This document shows positions 36,801-48,275 of a stretch of 64,000 bases of DNA, piece after piece. Positions within the stretch are counted from its first letter, which is position 1. The number at the start of each line of letters is the position of its first letter. Both the position numbers and the translations under genes were made by a program. This DNA is from Carposina sasakii (lineage: Eukaryota; Arthropoda; Insecta; Lepidoptera; Carposinidae). Where the stretch lies: the NCBI GenBank assembly GCA_014607495.2, contig CP053169.1, forward strand, positions 8,494,001-8,558,000, in the 5' to 3' direction. The notes beneath the pieces are model-generated. The model was not told where the DNA came from, did not search any database, and was given only the letters and a program-made list of their open reading frames with translations.

Positions 36801-39800
36801 CTGATGATAATTTTAAATCACAAGCAATAACGTCCTTGAAAGATAATGTAGAGAAACGTGATTTAATGGGTTCCGAAGAAAATGAAAATAGAAAGGAAGG
36901 TACACTTCCACATAATGTAGATTTAGAAAACACCAACCCCATTAAACCTAATAACATGCTTGTATCTATAACAACTACGCCAGCAACACCATGTGATAAA
37001 AATGTCAGTTACCATTTGAAAATAAATTCTAATGATCTTTTGTGTCAAGAAGAACCTTCAAGTAAACCAATCACTCCCAGTGAATCACCCAATGAAGTGC
37101 CCGTTGTAAGACCCAGTAGAGTAAGTAGTAAACTTAAAACATTCTTGGCACCAATAAACATAGTTACGGCTACGAATAATGGTGATCGATCCCCTTCCCC
37201 TATCATATTAAGTCCAGTGCTTCTACACCCATTGTTATTTTACAAATGATGTAAATTTCGTACCAATAGAACCCCCAAAACAAGAAGTTGTTAGTAAACC
37301 AGATGATCAGAAAGGCACGGTCTACTACGACGATATTCCCGATGTTATCACCAAAGGTAAAGAACATCAAATGTGGCGGAAAAGAGAGGGTTTTTCCAGA
37401 ACCATCCCAAAGCAAACCCCCTACCTGTATTTACTTGGAAAACTGTTGGTAGCAATGAACACTTACCAGAAGCTAATACCGCTGTCAGAGTGACTTCTAG
37501 TCCTCTTCACTCTCCTGTTATACCTGTAGCCAAATTATCTAGAGGTCCCGAATGGTTGATAGATAACAAATACTACCAGCCTTTACAAAATGTTCCATTC
37601 ATTATTAACACAAGTCAAAGTTTTATTACTAAGCCCGTCCAGTACCATGATAGTCCTAAAGTTAGCAATCTGAATACTACAACAGCTGAGACTGTTAACA
37701 CTAATCCTTTCCTACCACTTCCTGAATCAAGAAGAGAATCAGTGCAAGAAAATTATTACGAAGAAATTGGGGAACCTTCTATACCATCTATCGTTGAAAA
37801 AAATATTGCGGATGATGAAAAAATAAATAAAAAACAAAGTTTGGAAAGCAACGAATTATCGTCCATACCAAGAGAAGAAATTTTAAAGGTACCTAGAAGA
37901 CCGAAAAAACCTAAAAGAGACAAGGATTATAAAAGACATGTAACTGTACCAACTCAATTACCAAATCAAAATCTTGTAGCTACCTCTCCAGATATCGTGA
38001 AAGAAATGGCGTCGATTACCAAATCCGTTATATCCTTATCTAGATCGCCCAGTGCTAAAGAGGTAGTACCAAAACCTACTAACATTGGCACCATAGTTCA
38101 AAATCTGGAAAAGAAAACCGGACCACCAGAAGCTCCGCCAAGGAAGTATTCACTTCAAGGCCCTAAAGGCCATAATTTGGAGGCCAACACGGGGTCTTTA
38201 CCACGAGATAAGCCTTACTGGAAGACACTGGATCATAAGAGACTATCTCATCCGATAAGGTCTTTAAATGCCCCAGCAAGGAACCTACGTAAGTTGGACC
38301 TTGAACCTTGAGCGTACCAGACTTTGAGCGTCCTTGTGTGAATACGTGAATAACTGTACAACCAATGTGTGAAACATAGCGCTGCGACTACATTTTATTG
38401 TAATTCGCTCATTTTAGTAATATGTATACGGGCCTAAAAATTTTAATTTATTTCTTCCTTTTGTATTTTGGAGCGAATTACAACAACGTGTGTTTGTGGC
38501 ATAATTTAGTGTTGTGTGTCGTTTTCGATTTTTGTTCTCATACGGTGAAGGGAACCGGTGATGGTATATGTTAGCTGATTTTTTGAGAAATCAGCTCTAA
38601 ATGTTATTTCCAATAATACTGGTTGGGTATCCGTTTCGCTGTGTCTGATTTTCATAGTTTTTGCAGCTTTTTTCATAGAGATAGACTTACAAGCAAATAT
38701 TATGGATGCCGCTTAAAATTTTATCTACGTAGCAAGTAACTATCTATTTAGATTAAGGTGATGGTAAAATCTTTAAGATAGTTAAAACAGGTAGGAAGTA
38801 TTATTAATTTTCCTCTCTTTACCTTCTATTAAAGCTGTAACAAACCGTATGTATTCGTTACTGAGTAACGGGTACTCCATCAAGTACCGAGTAACGAAAC
38901 GGTACCCAGGAATTCGTCTCGTTACTCGCATGTTTCGTATCATGGGTATCTTTCGTATAATAGGTACACTATTTCTGATCGCAAATGGTGTATTGGTACG
39001 TTTGTTTTTGATCGTATGTTCTATCAATACGCGTGATGCGGTTCATTTAAATCACTTATTTCAAATAACGGTGATTAGGTTTTAGTTTAGTTTAAAGTAC
39101 CTACTTATAATTTTTAGAAAAATCGTCAAAGTTTTTTACTGTTTTGTATTATTCTTTGTAATATAATTTAAGTTTATGGTTAAAATTTTCTAAATAGTAT
39201 ATCCATTGCAAATTTGGTATATTACGTCGACAGTTCACGTCGATTCGACTCGTTACCATACTACATACTATACCATATGCGTAGAAGTAACGAGTACGGT
39301 AACGATGTGATAGTAACGAGTACTCATGGTCAAAGTAACGAATACACACGGGTACGCTTTTATTCGTTACTTTTACACCTCTACCTTCTATTTTCAATGC
39401 ATTTTGTCTAAACATAGATTGAACTATTAATTCCTTGGATAATGCCAATGGATCACTAGGTTCTAGATCACATCACATGTTCTATATTTTTCTTCTATTT
39501 TATGTGCAGCTCATCGATTTGCATACATGGCAAATCTATACTGGTGTTGATTCCATGCATTTATTTTCTTTTTTTTTTACGTCAGCGATTCCACCGAGGG
39601 CTGAAGAGCCGCCGCCGCCGCCCCCTCTCCTTTCCAGTGCATCATTACAGGATATCATGGCCACCGCTCATAGGAGGACTAAGGGTGAGTAGCATATCTT
39701 ATTTGACACTTGGTTAAGTACATTAATCTATAACCATGTAATCAATTATTGACCTAATCTTTACGCCTTACAAGCATCACTCAACCATTCAAAATAACTT

Positions 39801-42800
39801 CAGTGTCAAAGAAAGTAAAGTACATATCTACATACCATTCAAATGTCCTCCAGGGAAAAGTTACCACTTACGAGCTCTTATATCTGTAAAATGAGTGCAA
39901 CTAGTTTCGAGTTTTAGAGGAACGAACGAAAAATTGGTTTATGTAAATTTAGAACCCTTATAGGATTACTGTGTTGTCCTTTATAATGCAAAGCCGAACT
40001 GAAATAATGCGACTGCGAAAATTGAGTGCGTGTGGCAAGGTGCGGGAGAACGCCTCGCCAATTTGCGCTGTCGCTTTGCTTCGACTTCTATTGCAAAGTA
40101 ATTAATAGCTATGCGGATTTAAATGTATTTTATGATTGATTGTCCTTTTCAGGTGTAAGTCGTCAGGACTCCCGGCTGTCAGTAAAGTCTCTGATAGAAA
40201 GCATCGAGAACGCAGCCAAAGCAGCCAAGCAGTCTCCTGCGGCTACGCCCGTCACTGAGTGGCCTCAGGTATGCACGAGGGTTTATACGAACTAAGAAAT
40301 GATGAAAGCGTTAACTGAAATTGTTGGAAGTGTTGCGATGGCGAACGTCGATGACAAACGATGTTACATTGTCTAAGAATCCAACTGAGATTTGTTAGAA
40401 AATAGTTGAGATGCGATATGCACAAGTTACAATAATTAAGTATATATAACACTATTGATTATTGTGTTATTATTATTGTATATTTGAGGAAAAGCTTTGG
40501 GATTGCATCTTAGAGTATACATCTAGCAAAATATAGAGAGCGCATTAGGTACAATATATGATCCGTAAGCACAGATATGAATGAACGGGCAACCCTATGG
40601 TGTCACTGCCAATCAGCAGAAAAACAAGACAATTTTGCTTACGCTGGGCACAATAGAACGTATCGATACTGGCGCTCTATATCTTTTGTATACCTACCTA
40701 CTCTATGGATTTCATAGTTCTTAAGATTTCTTCTCAAAAGCTTTTATATCAAAAGCTATGACTCTTACTGACAACTAATTTTAATTTCAGGTGCCAACCA
40801 CAGTGGGCGCGACCACAACCACAAATCCCATCAAGAACGGCATCTCAGAGCCGGTGGCGCCATCTACCAACGGCCTCACCAGCAAACCTCCGCCACGAAG
40901 CGGCCGGCCGTCGCCCATCGCCAATGGTGAGTGCTGGGCCATTGTGTTTTGGCCATACATGCATAGGAAACACAAATTACGCATTCTATGTCTTGAAGTT
41001 TTTAGATTACTACTAGTTTTGCTACTTATAACACAAAAATTATTACATGTCGACCTTGCATGAACAAAAATTTTATTACATGAGCATGTGTTATGGGTAT
41101 CCAAGCGGTTCATGTAGTGAAGGACTGTACTAGTACCTACTCTATTTTCTAGTCTACCTATCCATTTATTTCATGTTTAACACTCTTACTAGAAACTTTT
41201 CTGAATGCAATAAGGCCTAGTTCCACGGTTACCTAAGCGAGACTGCATTTTACCTTTAAAAAGACACTTAAATTAATATACTTACGTTTACCTAATAATC
41301 TACTAACAAAATATAGCACAGGTAACTCACGTTACACGTATTCTAATGAGACTTTTATATCTTTATTAAAACAATGTCTTGTCTACTATAACAGCATGTG
41401 AGCTTTGTTATCTCTTACAGCATTCCGGCATGACGTTGGCCGTTGAGCCTCTCTTTGCTTTATCTCTAACTCTGTGTTTGTGTGCGTTATGTAATAATAA
41501 ACTACATATTTATTTATTATGTGCATATTGTGGATTACTAATTGTTTTCTTTTTTATTCCGTACATTATAAATTAACTTATTTCGATATTAATAAGAAAA
41601 TAAAAAAATTCTTCACCCGAGTGAGATTTGAACTCACGACCACTCGCAAACCGTGCTTTCGCTCTAACCAACTGAGCTATCGGGTCAATTAACTCGGATG
41701 ACGAACTTTACCATCTCTTTTTTTAAATTACATTATTGGCAACGTTATTTTTTTTTATCCCGATAGCTATTATTTCGATCTTGTACTTTAGCTTGTTTTT
41801 GGTCTAAATACCACACTGAACTAAAAATAAGTAAGTGAGTAGTTAATGCAGGTAATGGAATATTATTTGATGATTGTGCTTATGTGACAATTTGGTAAAG
41901 TTTAACATGATACCGGTTACTAACCCAACATGATACCGGTTACTAACCCAAGTGTTTTTTTTTTTAATCTATGGAAGGATGCTTTATTAGGATAATGTAC
42001 CTAATCATATTATAGCTTAAATTTTTTTCCGATTTAAAATATATAAGTGCCTACCTACTTATATAAGCCAATCTAAATACCTACGTACAATCCTTCTAAC
42101 TGAACAAGTGAACATTTAGGTATATTTATTTATTAAGAATTTACGAAGGTTATGGTTGGAGTTCATCCCTTTTAATGCCCTTGTGTGATTGCTATTTAAA
42201 TGCTGCTTTCATTGGATCTAAATGAAAGAATTTTCCTGTTGTTTTCTATGTTATTCTACTGACCAGGTTTGCATTTTGTTTTCCATTTAATGTGTATAGA
42301 TAGAACATTGAGAAGGTTAACTAACAGACCAACCATGCAGTTATTATTTAAAATGCTTAATTAAATACGTACGACTATAATATTCTGTTTATACGAATAG
42401 TTAATAAGTATTCTCAACCTACATCTATCCGGTAACAATTCTCATCAAACCTCTTATCTATCCGTAAACAAACCACCCCACCCCATCATCATCCTCGGAC
42501 AAAAATAATAAATCCGATATCTATCTTCAACAAATGTTAATAATTCTTACGTCATCTATCCGTAAACAAAACCGTCATCTATCCATTAAAACCCGTTATC
42601 TATTCATAAACAAAACCATCATCTATCCATAAAAACCCGTTATCCATTCATAAACAAAACCATCATCTATCCATAAAAACCCGTTATCTATTCATAAACA
42701 AAACCATCATCTATCCATAAAAACCCGTTATCTATTCATAAACAAAACCATCATCTATCCATAAAAACACGTTATCTATCCGCAAGAACCCGTCATCTAT

Positions 42801-45038
42801 CCATAAAACCCCGACATCTAACCGTCAAAACTCGTCATCTATCCGAAAACAAATGCAAGCCTATCAGTTCGCTTCGCTAACGTGTCTAACGCGGGGCAGA
42901 CGGCAACATCCCTGACGAGCAGCGAGCCCTCAGCCTGCATCAGAAAGCCATCGAGAGCTTCGTGAGGCGCAACAGCTACCAGGATCTGTGTGAGTGTTTA
43001 CCATAGATACATAAATATAATCACGTCCATTATCCTCCAAAGAGGTTGGGCAGAAGCGTGCAAATTATGCACCCATTTTTCACCAGTTAGAATCCAGTGT
43101 GATGTTTCCGTGTCATTCTAAATAGGTATCATGCATAACGGGCAGGTGAGGTTGACTTTGGGTCCTAAGGTAACAGTCGAATCCAGTTACACCCTTTTAA
43201 TAACAGTAATAATTATTATAATTACAGGCGAGAGAAAAGACCCCCTGAACGCATTGCAAGTGAAGAACGGAGGATCCAAACGCAACGCGCTGCTCAAGTG
43301 GTGCCAGCAGAAGACTCTAGGATACAACAACATTGATATTACTAACTTCAGGTAAATATACGCAGAATGATCATGGTAAGGGTAGGAATTGCTTCCAATG
43401 TTGAGTTGTCAAAAGCCCAGGGGGGTAATCGTGCTAAAGGACTACGTGTGTACCTTTCAACGGAACGTTTTTGGTTATGTTTTAGTTTAGCTTTCTATCG
43501 GCCAGATAGCTTCTGATGGATAGAGTTTATGCTGTCTCTATCTGGATGAGTTTTAGAGGAAGACAGCATAAAATGTATCCTTCAGATATCCTATCTGACC
43601 ATTGGTAAAATCGGCTCTTAATCAAAGGAACCAACTAAAGAGACCTACATATACATAAATACCTAAAAATCACGCCTCTTTCCCGGAGGGGTAGGCAGAG
43701 ATCACGGATCTCCATTTGTTACGATCCTGACACATCTCTTTCTCTTTATCTACTTTCATGATATTTTTGTCGCACGCTCGTCGGTTTAGGGTAGGTATCT
43801 ACTCTTGATCTGACCTTTCTCTAGAATTTCATCAATTTGATCGGTGAAAGTCCGGCAAGGTCTTCCCCTTCCAACCCTGGACCTACGAGTATTTAGAAAA
43901 AAATCATAGAACGAATGACGCGGTAAATACATGTCTTTTCTTCTTCAATTTTCACTATTCTACCTATACAGGGTGATTTTTGGTCGTCAACGTTCCCGAA
44001 AACTACGGAATCTCCTCATCATCACGATCATTTTTCTCCATGGAAGCATACCTGGGAAGTGTCTGGTTTCCAAAATATTAGGGTCCAAAGTTGAGTAAAT
44101 AGACTGCGTTTTTCTGCATAAATGCACATAGACGCGCGTAGCAGGATTTTTTCACGAAAAATAATTAATATCTGTCTATAAAAAAACTAACATAAACACT
44201 AGACACAATAAATTTCGCACGATCAAGGAATTTAAAAAAATGAAAAAAAAAAAAAAATCCCAGCATTTTTTTTGGCATAAACTTACTTTATTTCATGTAT
44301 AGAATACGTACCCTTCGTTAAAGGTGGCCACAAAAAAACATCCTATATGTTCATAATATTTACTTACAGTTCCTCCTGGAACGACGGTATGGCACTATGC
44401 GCGCTCCTGCACTCGTACCTGGGCGAGGCGCGAGTGCCGTACGCGACCCTCTCCCCTCACGACAAGAGGACCAACTTCTCGGTCGCATTCGCGGCCGCGG
44501 AGTGCGTCGGCATTCCTACTACACTGGTGAGCATCTACTAACTAATGTTGTAAATGAGAAATTAAAGTTTGTTATCTCTTCACGCTTTATCTTCTTGAAA
44601 TTTTTCATGCATATTGTTGGTAGTCCTACGGAGAAGGTCCACGCGGACGAAGTCGTGAGCTACTACAGCTTGTAAGCTAATAATTTATAATTAATTAATA
44701 TATTAATTAATATATTAATAATACAACTAATAGAGTCTCGTAGACAATCCAATTTTTACAATAAAATGAATTTTCCTTTTTGTCCTTTTTGTGTGCACAC
44801 ATACCTACCTCTTATGTTTATTTCTCTAGAGAGATAAGCACGACTTTGTAAATCTTCCTTGTTATAAACTTTATTTGTGAAAACTTTACTGTGTACAATA
44901 AAGAATAAGAAAAAAACCATTTTAGAGATAGTCTTTATTAACTTTCAGAACATACAAGACATGATCCAGCAAGAACGCCCCGATTGGCAGCAAGTAATGG
45001 CGTACGTCACCAGCATTTACAAACACTTCGAGACGTAG
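27884..45038 (+). CDS. SPECC1L: Cytospin (SPECC1L family), coiled-coil and CH-domain cytoskeletal protein
   Basis: Exons: 27884-28276, 28485-28640, 29176-29361, 29633-29757, 30812-30971, 31335-31427, 31890-32014, 32268-32388, 32890-33072, 33767-33898, 34105-34242, 34842-35004, 35640-38288 (see that entry), 39586-39684, 40153-40268, 40791-40926, 42900-42989, 43228-43351, 44370-44526, 44949-45038. Phases fit throughout; nominal length is about 1811 codons, 928 without the large exon. Family identity rests on [30 protein letters not shown] and the C-terminal CH domain with [26 protein letters not shown] and [13 protein letters not shown], ending KHFET as in vertebrate SPECC1L. Family members bind actin and microtubules and act in adhesion and cell shape. 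The start at 27884 opens the exon; ATG 27887 is equally possible. No TATA box is visible. Confidence 0.93.
28485..35004 (+). CDS. SPECC1L: Cytospin coiled-coil exons
   Basis: Eleven consecutive short exons encode an almost unbroken heptad-rich coiled coil of about 470 residues, with long runs of Glu, Leu, Arg and Gln. The best conserved blocks against vertebrate SPECC1L are [14 protein letters not shown] (29633 exon), [16 protein letters not shown] (30812 exon) and EWKQFQSDL with [10 protein letters not shown] (34842 exon). The acceptor of the third exon is TTCCTTGTCCCAG at 29175/29176; the frame is also open further upstream, but only this site keeps phase 0. The donor after 32388 (GTTGGT) and that after 33072 (GTATAC) are weak. 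Confidence 0.88.
32108..32225. mobile_element. Short MITE with GGTAAGCACGAACCT ends, copy 2
   Basis: Lies in a cytospin intron. ACAAGCACGAACCTCTTA on the left faces AGGTTCATGCTTACCCT on the right. The interior matches 25206-25322 and 53553-53670. Confidence 0.7.
32890..33072 (+). CDS. SPECC1L: Alanine- and GC-rich cytospin exon
   Basis: Sixty-one codons, mostly GCG/GCC alanine with CGC arginine and GAG glutamate, including [19 protein letters not shown] and [15 protein letters not shown]. It is still a coiled-coil segment, but its base composition is extreme beside AT-rich introns and the milder neighbouring exons. The donor GTATAC is weak. Confidence 0.8.
33283..33392 (+). repeat. Fragment of the CCTACGTCCAGCAG repeat
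   Basis: Contains TGGCGTGCTTTGGTTGAGG, CCTACGTCCAGCAGT and TGCAATAGGCTGATG. It is a short copy of the family seen at 51030, 52508, 57325 and 58580, probably a retroelement 3' end. Confidence 0.6.
33541..33760 (-). mobile_element. Helitron-like or related element in a cytospin intron
   Basis: Starts CTAGCGGCCGCCCACGGCTT, a variant of the CTAG terminus, followed by CATCAAAATCCGTTCACTAG. It ends just before the acceptor of the exon at 33767. Confidence 0.55.
35640..38288 (+). CDS. SPECC1L: Giant symmetric cassette exon of cytospin
   Basis: At 2649 bp (883 codons) this exon alone nearly equals the rest of the protein. Both flanking introns are phase 1, so skipping it joins 35004 to 39586 in frame and gives a product closer in size to the vertebrate protein (about 1100 residues). 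The translation is Ser, Asn, Asp and Lys rich, low in hydrophobics, with proline motifs such as [10 protein letters not shown] and a basic run [11 protein letters not shown]; it looks disordered, and I know of no matching domain. The first 494 codons (to 37120) and the last 296 (from 37400) are open in one frame; the part between is disrupted. If the donor at 38289 is ignored, the frame stops at 38309-38311, which would give a shorter protein. Confidence 0.8.
37121..37399 (+). other. SPECC1L: Disrupted segment or small intron inside the giant exon
   Basis: The main frame hits stops from 37247 on. From about 37218 to 37390 a shifted frame is open and protein-like ([26 protein letters not shown]), and the main frame resumes before 37400. 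Read as an intron, the segment has a perfect donor GTAAGT at 37121, a TTTTTCCAG acceptor ending at 37399, phase 0 on both sides and a length of 279, divisible by three. The choice between an intron, real indels and assembly errors cannot be made from the sequence. Confidence 0.6.
38831..39381. mobile_element. GTAACGAGTAC-rich element between 11-bp direct repeats
   Basis: The element is flanked by TACCTTCTATT at 38820-38830 and 39382-39392. The interior contains more than ten copies of GTTACTCG/CGAGTAAC-type motifs in both orientations, and its two ends share GTATTCGTTAC in inverted orientation. It lies in the cytospin intron after the giant exon. Confidence 0.6.
39990..40105. mobile_element. 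Hairpin MITE related to 26668-26817
   Basis: GCAAAGCCGAACTG and GACTGCGAAAATT on the left face AATTTGCGCTGTCGCTTTGC on the right. It lies in a cytospin intron just before the exon at 40153. Confidence 0.55.
41588..41790 (-). repeat. tRNA-like repeat (reverse)
   Basis: On the minus strand it reads AGAGATGGTAAAGTTCGTCA, TTGACCCGATAGCTCAGTTG, a tRNA-like centre and ATCTCACTCGGGTGAAGA, then an AT tail. Box A and box B are recognisable, but the anticodon arm is imperfect. Confidence 0.7.
42422..42852. repeat. ATCTATCC(A/G)TAAA minisatellite
   Basis: Tandem units of about 21-23 bases alternate between two types, CATCTATCCATAAAAACC and TATCTATTCATAAACAAAAC, making a 44-base higher-order period that is best preserved at 42590-42770. 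The array degenerates at both ends and stops 47 bases before the cytospin exon at 42900. Confidence 0.85.
43228..45038 (+). CDS. SPECC1L: Calponin-homology domain exons of cytospin
   Basis: Exons 43228-43351, 44370-44526 and 44949-45038 encode the single C-terminal CH domain. It opens with ERKDPLNAL and contains [39 protein letters not shown] and [14 protein letters not shown]. The TAG stop is at 45036-45038. This domain gives actin association in the family. The intron before the second exon carries a MITE that stops 21 bases from the acceptor. Confidence 0.93.
43490..43621. mobile_element. TTAA-type hairpin MITE, diverged copy
   Basis: Shares TTATGCTGTCTCTATC and ATCGGCTCTTAA with the cleaner copy at 49072-49197 and folds back on itself. 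The right side has the TTAA; the left edge is eroded. Confidence 0.6.
43660..43775 (+). repeat. CCGGAGGGGTAGGCAGAGA repeat, copy 1
   Basis: Contains GGAGGGGTAGGCAGAGATCA, GGATCTCCATTTGTTACGAT and CCTGACACATCTCTTTCTC. It is the same block as 57670-57775. Confidence 0.65.
43965..44348 (+). mobile_element. ACAGGGTG element, copy 4, next to a splice acceptor
   Basis: Begins TATACAGGGTGATTTTTGG and ends ACATCCTATATG. Only 21 bases separate its right end from the CH-domain exon at 44370, so the branch point of that intron probably lies in or at the edge of the element. Confidence 0.85.
44821..44914 (+). mobile_element. LINE 3' tail, copy 2
   Basis: GAGAGATAAGCACGACTTTG followed by a T-rich spacer and ACAATAAAGAATAAGAAA. 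It ends about 35 bases before the last cytospin exon. A short Helitron-like terminus (CCACGCGGACGAAGTCGTGA) lies upstream at 44630-44665. Confidence 0.6.
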
Positions 45039-48000
45039 AAAACCTAGACTATAGTTATTTATCTACGAGTACCACAACATAAGAAAATAAGAAAGCACTT
45101 CAGGGCTTGACACATGCTGACGTCACGTCTCAGCTATCACAGAAACATCAATAAGGGATTGGATAAAAGGCGTGTGACTTTCTCGGAATACATGGGTTAG
45201 ACATACGTTTTCGCCTTTTCCCATCATCCTATCCTTTTCTGTTGCTCAGAACCGTCATTTGCTAGAACGAGAAATATAGCGGGAATTAGAATAGCATTGG
45301 TAGCTTCATCGACTGGGCCATGATAAATATTGTAGCAATCAACACATTAATGGCTTACAAATACCTACATGGATCCAATTGTCAAAACATTCCACAAATA
45401 AAAAATCCAAAATGAAGTGTCAAAGAATCTCATTGGCTGTCAATACGCAATATAAAAGTCTACGACATTGGATTGGTCGAATATAGAGTCATCGGGAAAC
45501 TGCTCGATTGTTATTGGCTAGCGATTTTGGGTCATGATGTTTTAGCCAATTACGTTGCTTGTTACAATATTAAATGTGTTTATTTGTATGTGATTGGATT
45601 ACACATAAAAAGGAGAGTGGAAAAGGAGTATTCATATTTTTGTATATCTCGTAGTGATTGTATTCAGGCATATATTTTACTAACGATATTTATCTAACGT
45701 TAAATTATTCAATACATGTGATTAGAAATAAATAGGAAAAACATGAGACCAAGTTAAGATCTCATATTACCACAATCAGCTTATATTCTACCAACAATTA
45801 ATATTCTTATCTTTTATAATAAAATGAATATGCACTTTTGAGCAATTGCTTCCAATATAAATATAATAACTAAACATTTTTAAATTAAAGATGGATTTAG
45901 AAAGCGGTTCATGAACGCGCGATGTATGTTAGAATAACGTTTCTTTTTTTGGAAGTCGGTTAATAACATTCCTTATATTGCCTAAATTAGGATAGCTTGT
46001 GATATTTTTGGAAACTAGAACATTTCGAGACTGGAATGTACCCTTAAAATGTGCTTTTAATGGAATTTATATTCACTATGGGTGCGCCCACCACTGGGCC
46101 CTACACCCTCCACTGACCCTCGGATCAAATGGAATTGATATTGTTCAGATCCGTTATTCCATGAAGACTGACATGATGATATCTGATGGAAGGTTTGACG
46201 TGATAGTGATAGGATAGTATATTGATCTCTTTCACTCATGCGAGAATGAATGAAACCGCCTGATGTGACTAGTTAGCACGACCTCTTTGACGTATGGTAA
46301 CGTCTCATATATTGAGCTATTTTATCCAGTTGGTTATCTATGACTATCGGTGTTATTGCAAAACGGAGTCTAAAGTTAGACACTGTTTAAAAATGACATT
46401 TGGCAGCAAAATGTATGGAATATCTGTCAAGTTTAGACAATGTTTAAGTTCTTTTGTAATGACGGGTTAGATTTAGACTTCACACTTAGGAAAAGCTGGA
46501 AGGGAGCGGGTATAATTTTCTTGTGAAAATCAAAATTTATTTGTGAATGGCTTGCATGTGTTCGTAAAGTGATGTTTTCTGATAGATAAGTTATATTTTG
46601 TTTACCTGTGATGTGAATCTGGTGCGTGTGCATGGTTTTATATGCATGTAAGCTGAGTAAAACTTTAGTCGGAATACGACCTCTTCATGGGCTCATGTAA
46701 GTTGTTTCTGCGGTTCATTTTGATTTTAACTAATTTTGCATTTGCTTTGAGGATTTTCCCGACGTTTCGAATTCATCATCATTATCATAGATCATCATAA
46801 ATTCAGAAATCATTTACAAAAGATAATGGCTGTATGGGCTTAGTTTCCTTTGCCTTTCCTTCGGGATAAACCAAACAAAAAAAAAACGGGTTATATTTGA
46901 CAGCTCGTTTTTTTAGACGCTACTTTACTAACTTCCCGCATTGTATAGTTTCATTCATTCAAGTAGGTATGGATGGAGAAAAGCTTGTTAGTCTTTAAGT
47001 AGACGCCTTAAAATTGAATGGCCTTGGATTTTGATAAAAATATTTGTATGTACGTATTTTCATAATACTCTTTGCCTAACGCTTGGGATATAATTAATAT
47101 GGCTTCGTATATAAGTATTTTTATATTAACTCGTAAATTATGTATTTATTTTAATATCATCCATGAGTATAAAGCCATTAGTTTCGCTTCCTGTCGTATA
47201 ACGAATCATGCATTAAATTAACACTCATAAAATGTATTTAACTAAATTCTAGGCATTTATATAATGTACCTACCTATGTTATAATAATCTTCCATATATG
47301 AGGCTGTTTTGAGTTATTCATTATTTAGATAGGTAAGTACCTTTATTATGTATGTACTTTCTATAATATTTGATAGTTTATGTAATGGCATTCGCCTTAG
47401 ATAATATAATTTCGCAGCTTTTTATCAAAAGTTACTATGACACTATTGTAACTTTTTCTTATAAGTATCGTAATTTTATTGTGTTTGTATTAATATAAGT
47501 TTTGATTTGGTTTCTAATGTGTAATAAATTTAGATTACGGATGAAAATGATTTCGTATGATACAATCTGTTTGTATTATTACAATTGTTTAAAGTGTGTA
47601 AGTACAAAAGACTGCATTAATTTTTTTTTATATTACATACAAGTCCAATAGCTATATCACTTTTATAATGAAATAATCTATTATACCTATAAGCGATACC
47701 TACCTATACCAATATCTACCAACTGTAAAATATCTAGCTAAGATCTAAGATACATAAAAACCTTAAGAGAACCACCATCTTGAAATATAACATGTCAAAT
47801 AAAACCAGAGACAAATATATCGAGAACTGTTGGGAGAAAATATGATCTTGCGTTCCTCTGAAGAATTTTCCTGGAGGAACTATTGTGTCCAATAGACCTC
47901 AAAGATAAAGAGGTTAATTTTCAATATACCATGTACTTCTATTGAACGAGCCCGTTCCCACTTGTCAGTTGTTGTGTCCCGATTTTGGTTCTAGTGGCAG

Positions 48001-48275
48001 AAAATTTTATATGCAGTTATTCACACCTATGACCGATATTCATGGGAAATATTTGATTAAATTCGAGTCCCACAGCCGATATGTAAGAACGGGTTCTAAA
48101 GGTATCTTAATATTTACCTGCACCTGCAAGTCATACATATGAGACCCAGGGGATACTTTTACCTAAAATGTATGTTATTATTTCTGCGAACTGTTCTAAA
48201 TTATTTGTTAGCCTTTGTCTAATTTAGTGTATGTTGTTTTGAGAGATGTCTGTATTTTTGTAAATATTTAGCGTA
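45039..48275 (+). other. Cytospin 3' UTR and/or intergenic
   Basis: No gene. AATAAA-like signals occur near 45394 and 45728 as well as at 48276, so the UTR could be short or long. The part 45400-45610 holds several CCAAT/ATTGG motifs. A fragment of the 17320 fold-back arm lies at 46083-46127. Confidence 0.5.

Noticed and set aside
35842..36957. Minus-strand frames opposite the giant exon
   Set aside because: Antisense shadows of the plus-strand coding sequence.
37357..37399. Small 43-bp intron with donor GTAAAG and acceptor TTTTTCCAG
   Set aside because: Too short for an insect intron, and joining across it does not restore the main reading frame.
42422..42852. CRISPR-like array
   Set aside because: Units are contiguous tandem repeats without unique spacers, in a eukaryotic intron.
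45400..45610. Cluster of CCAAT/ATTGG motifs as a promoter
   Set aside because: It lies just downstream of a stop codon with no gene starting nearby, and the motif is short enough to recur by chance.
47942..48142. 66-codon frame in the region after cytospin
   Set aside because: No homology recognised and no gene signals; likely chance in the 3' UTR or intergenic sequence.
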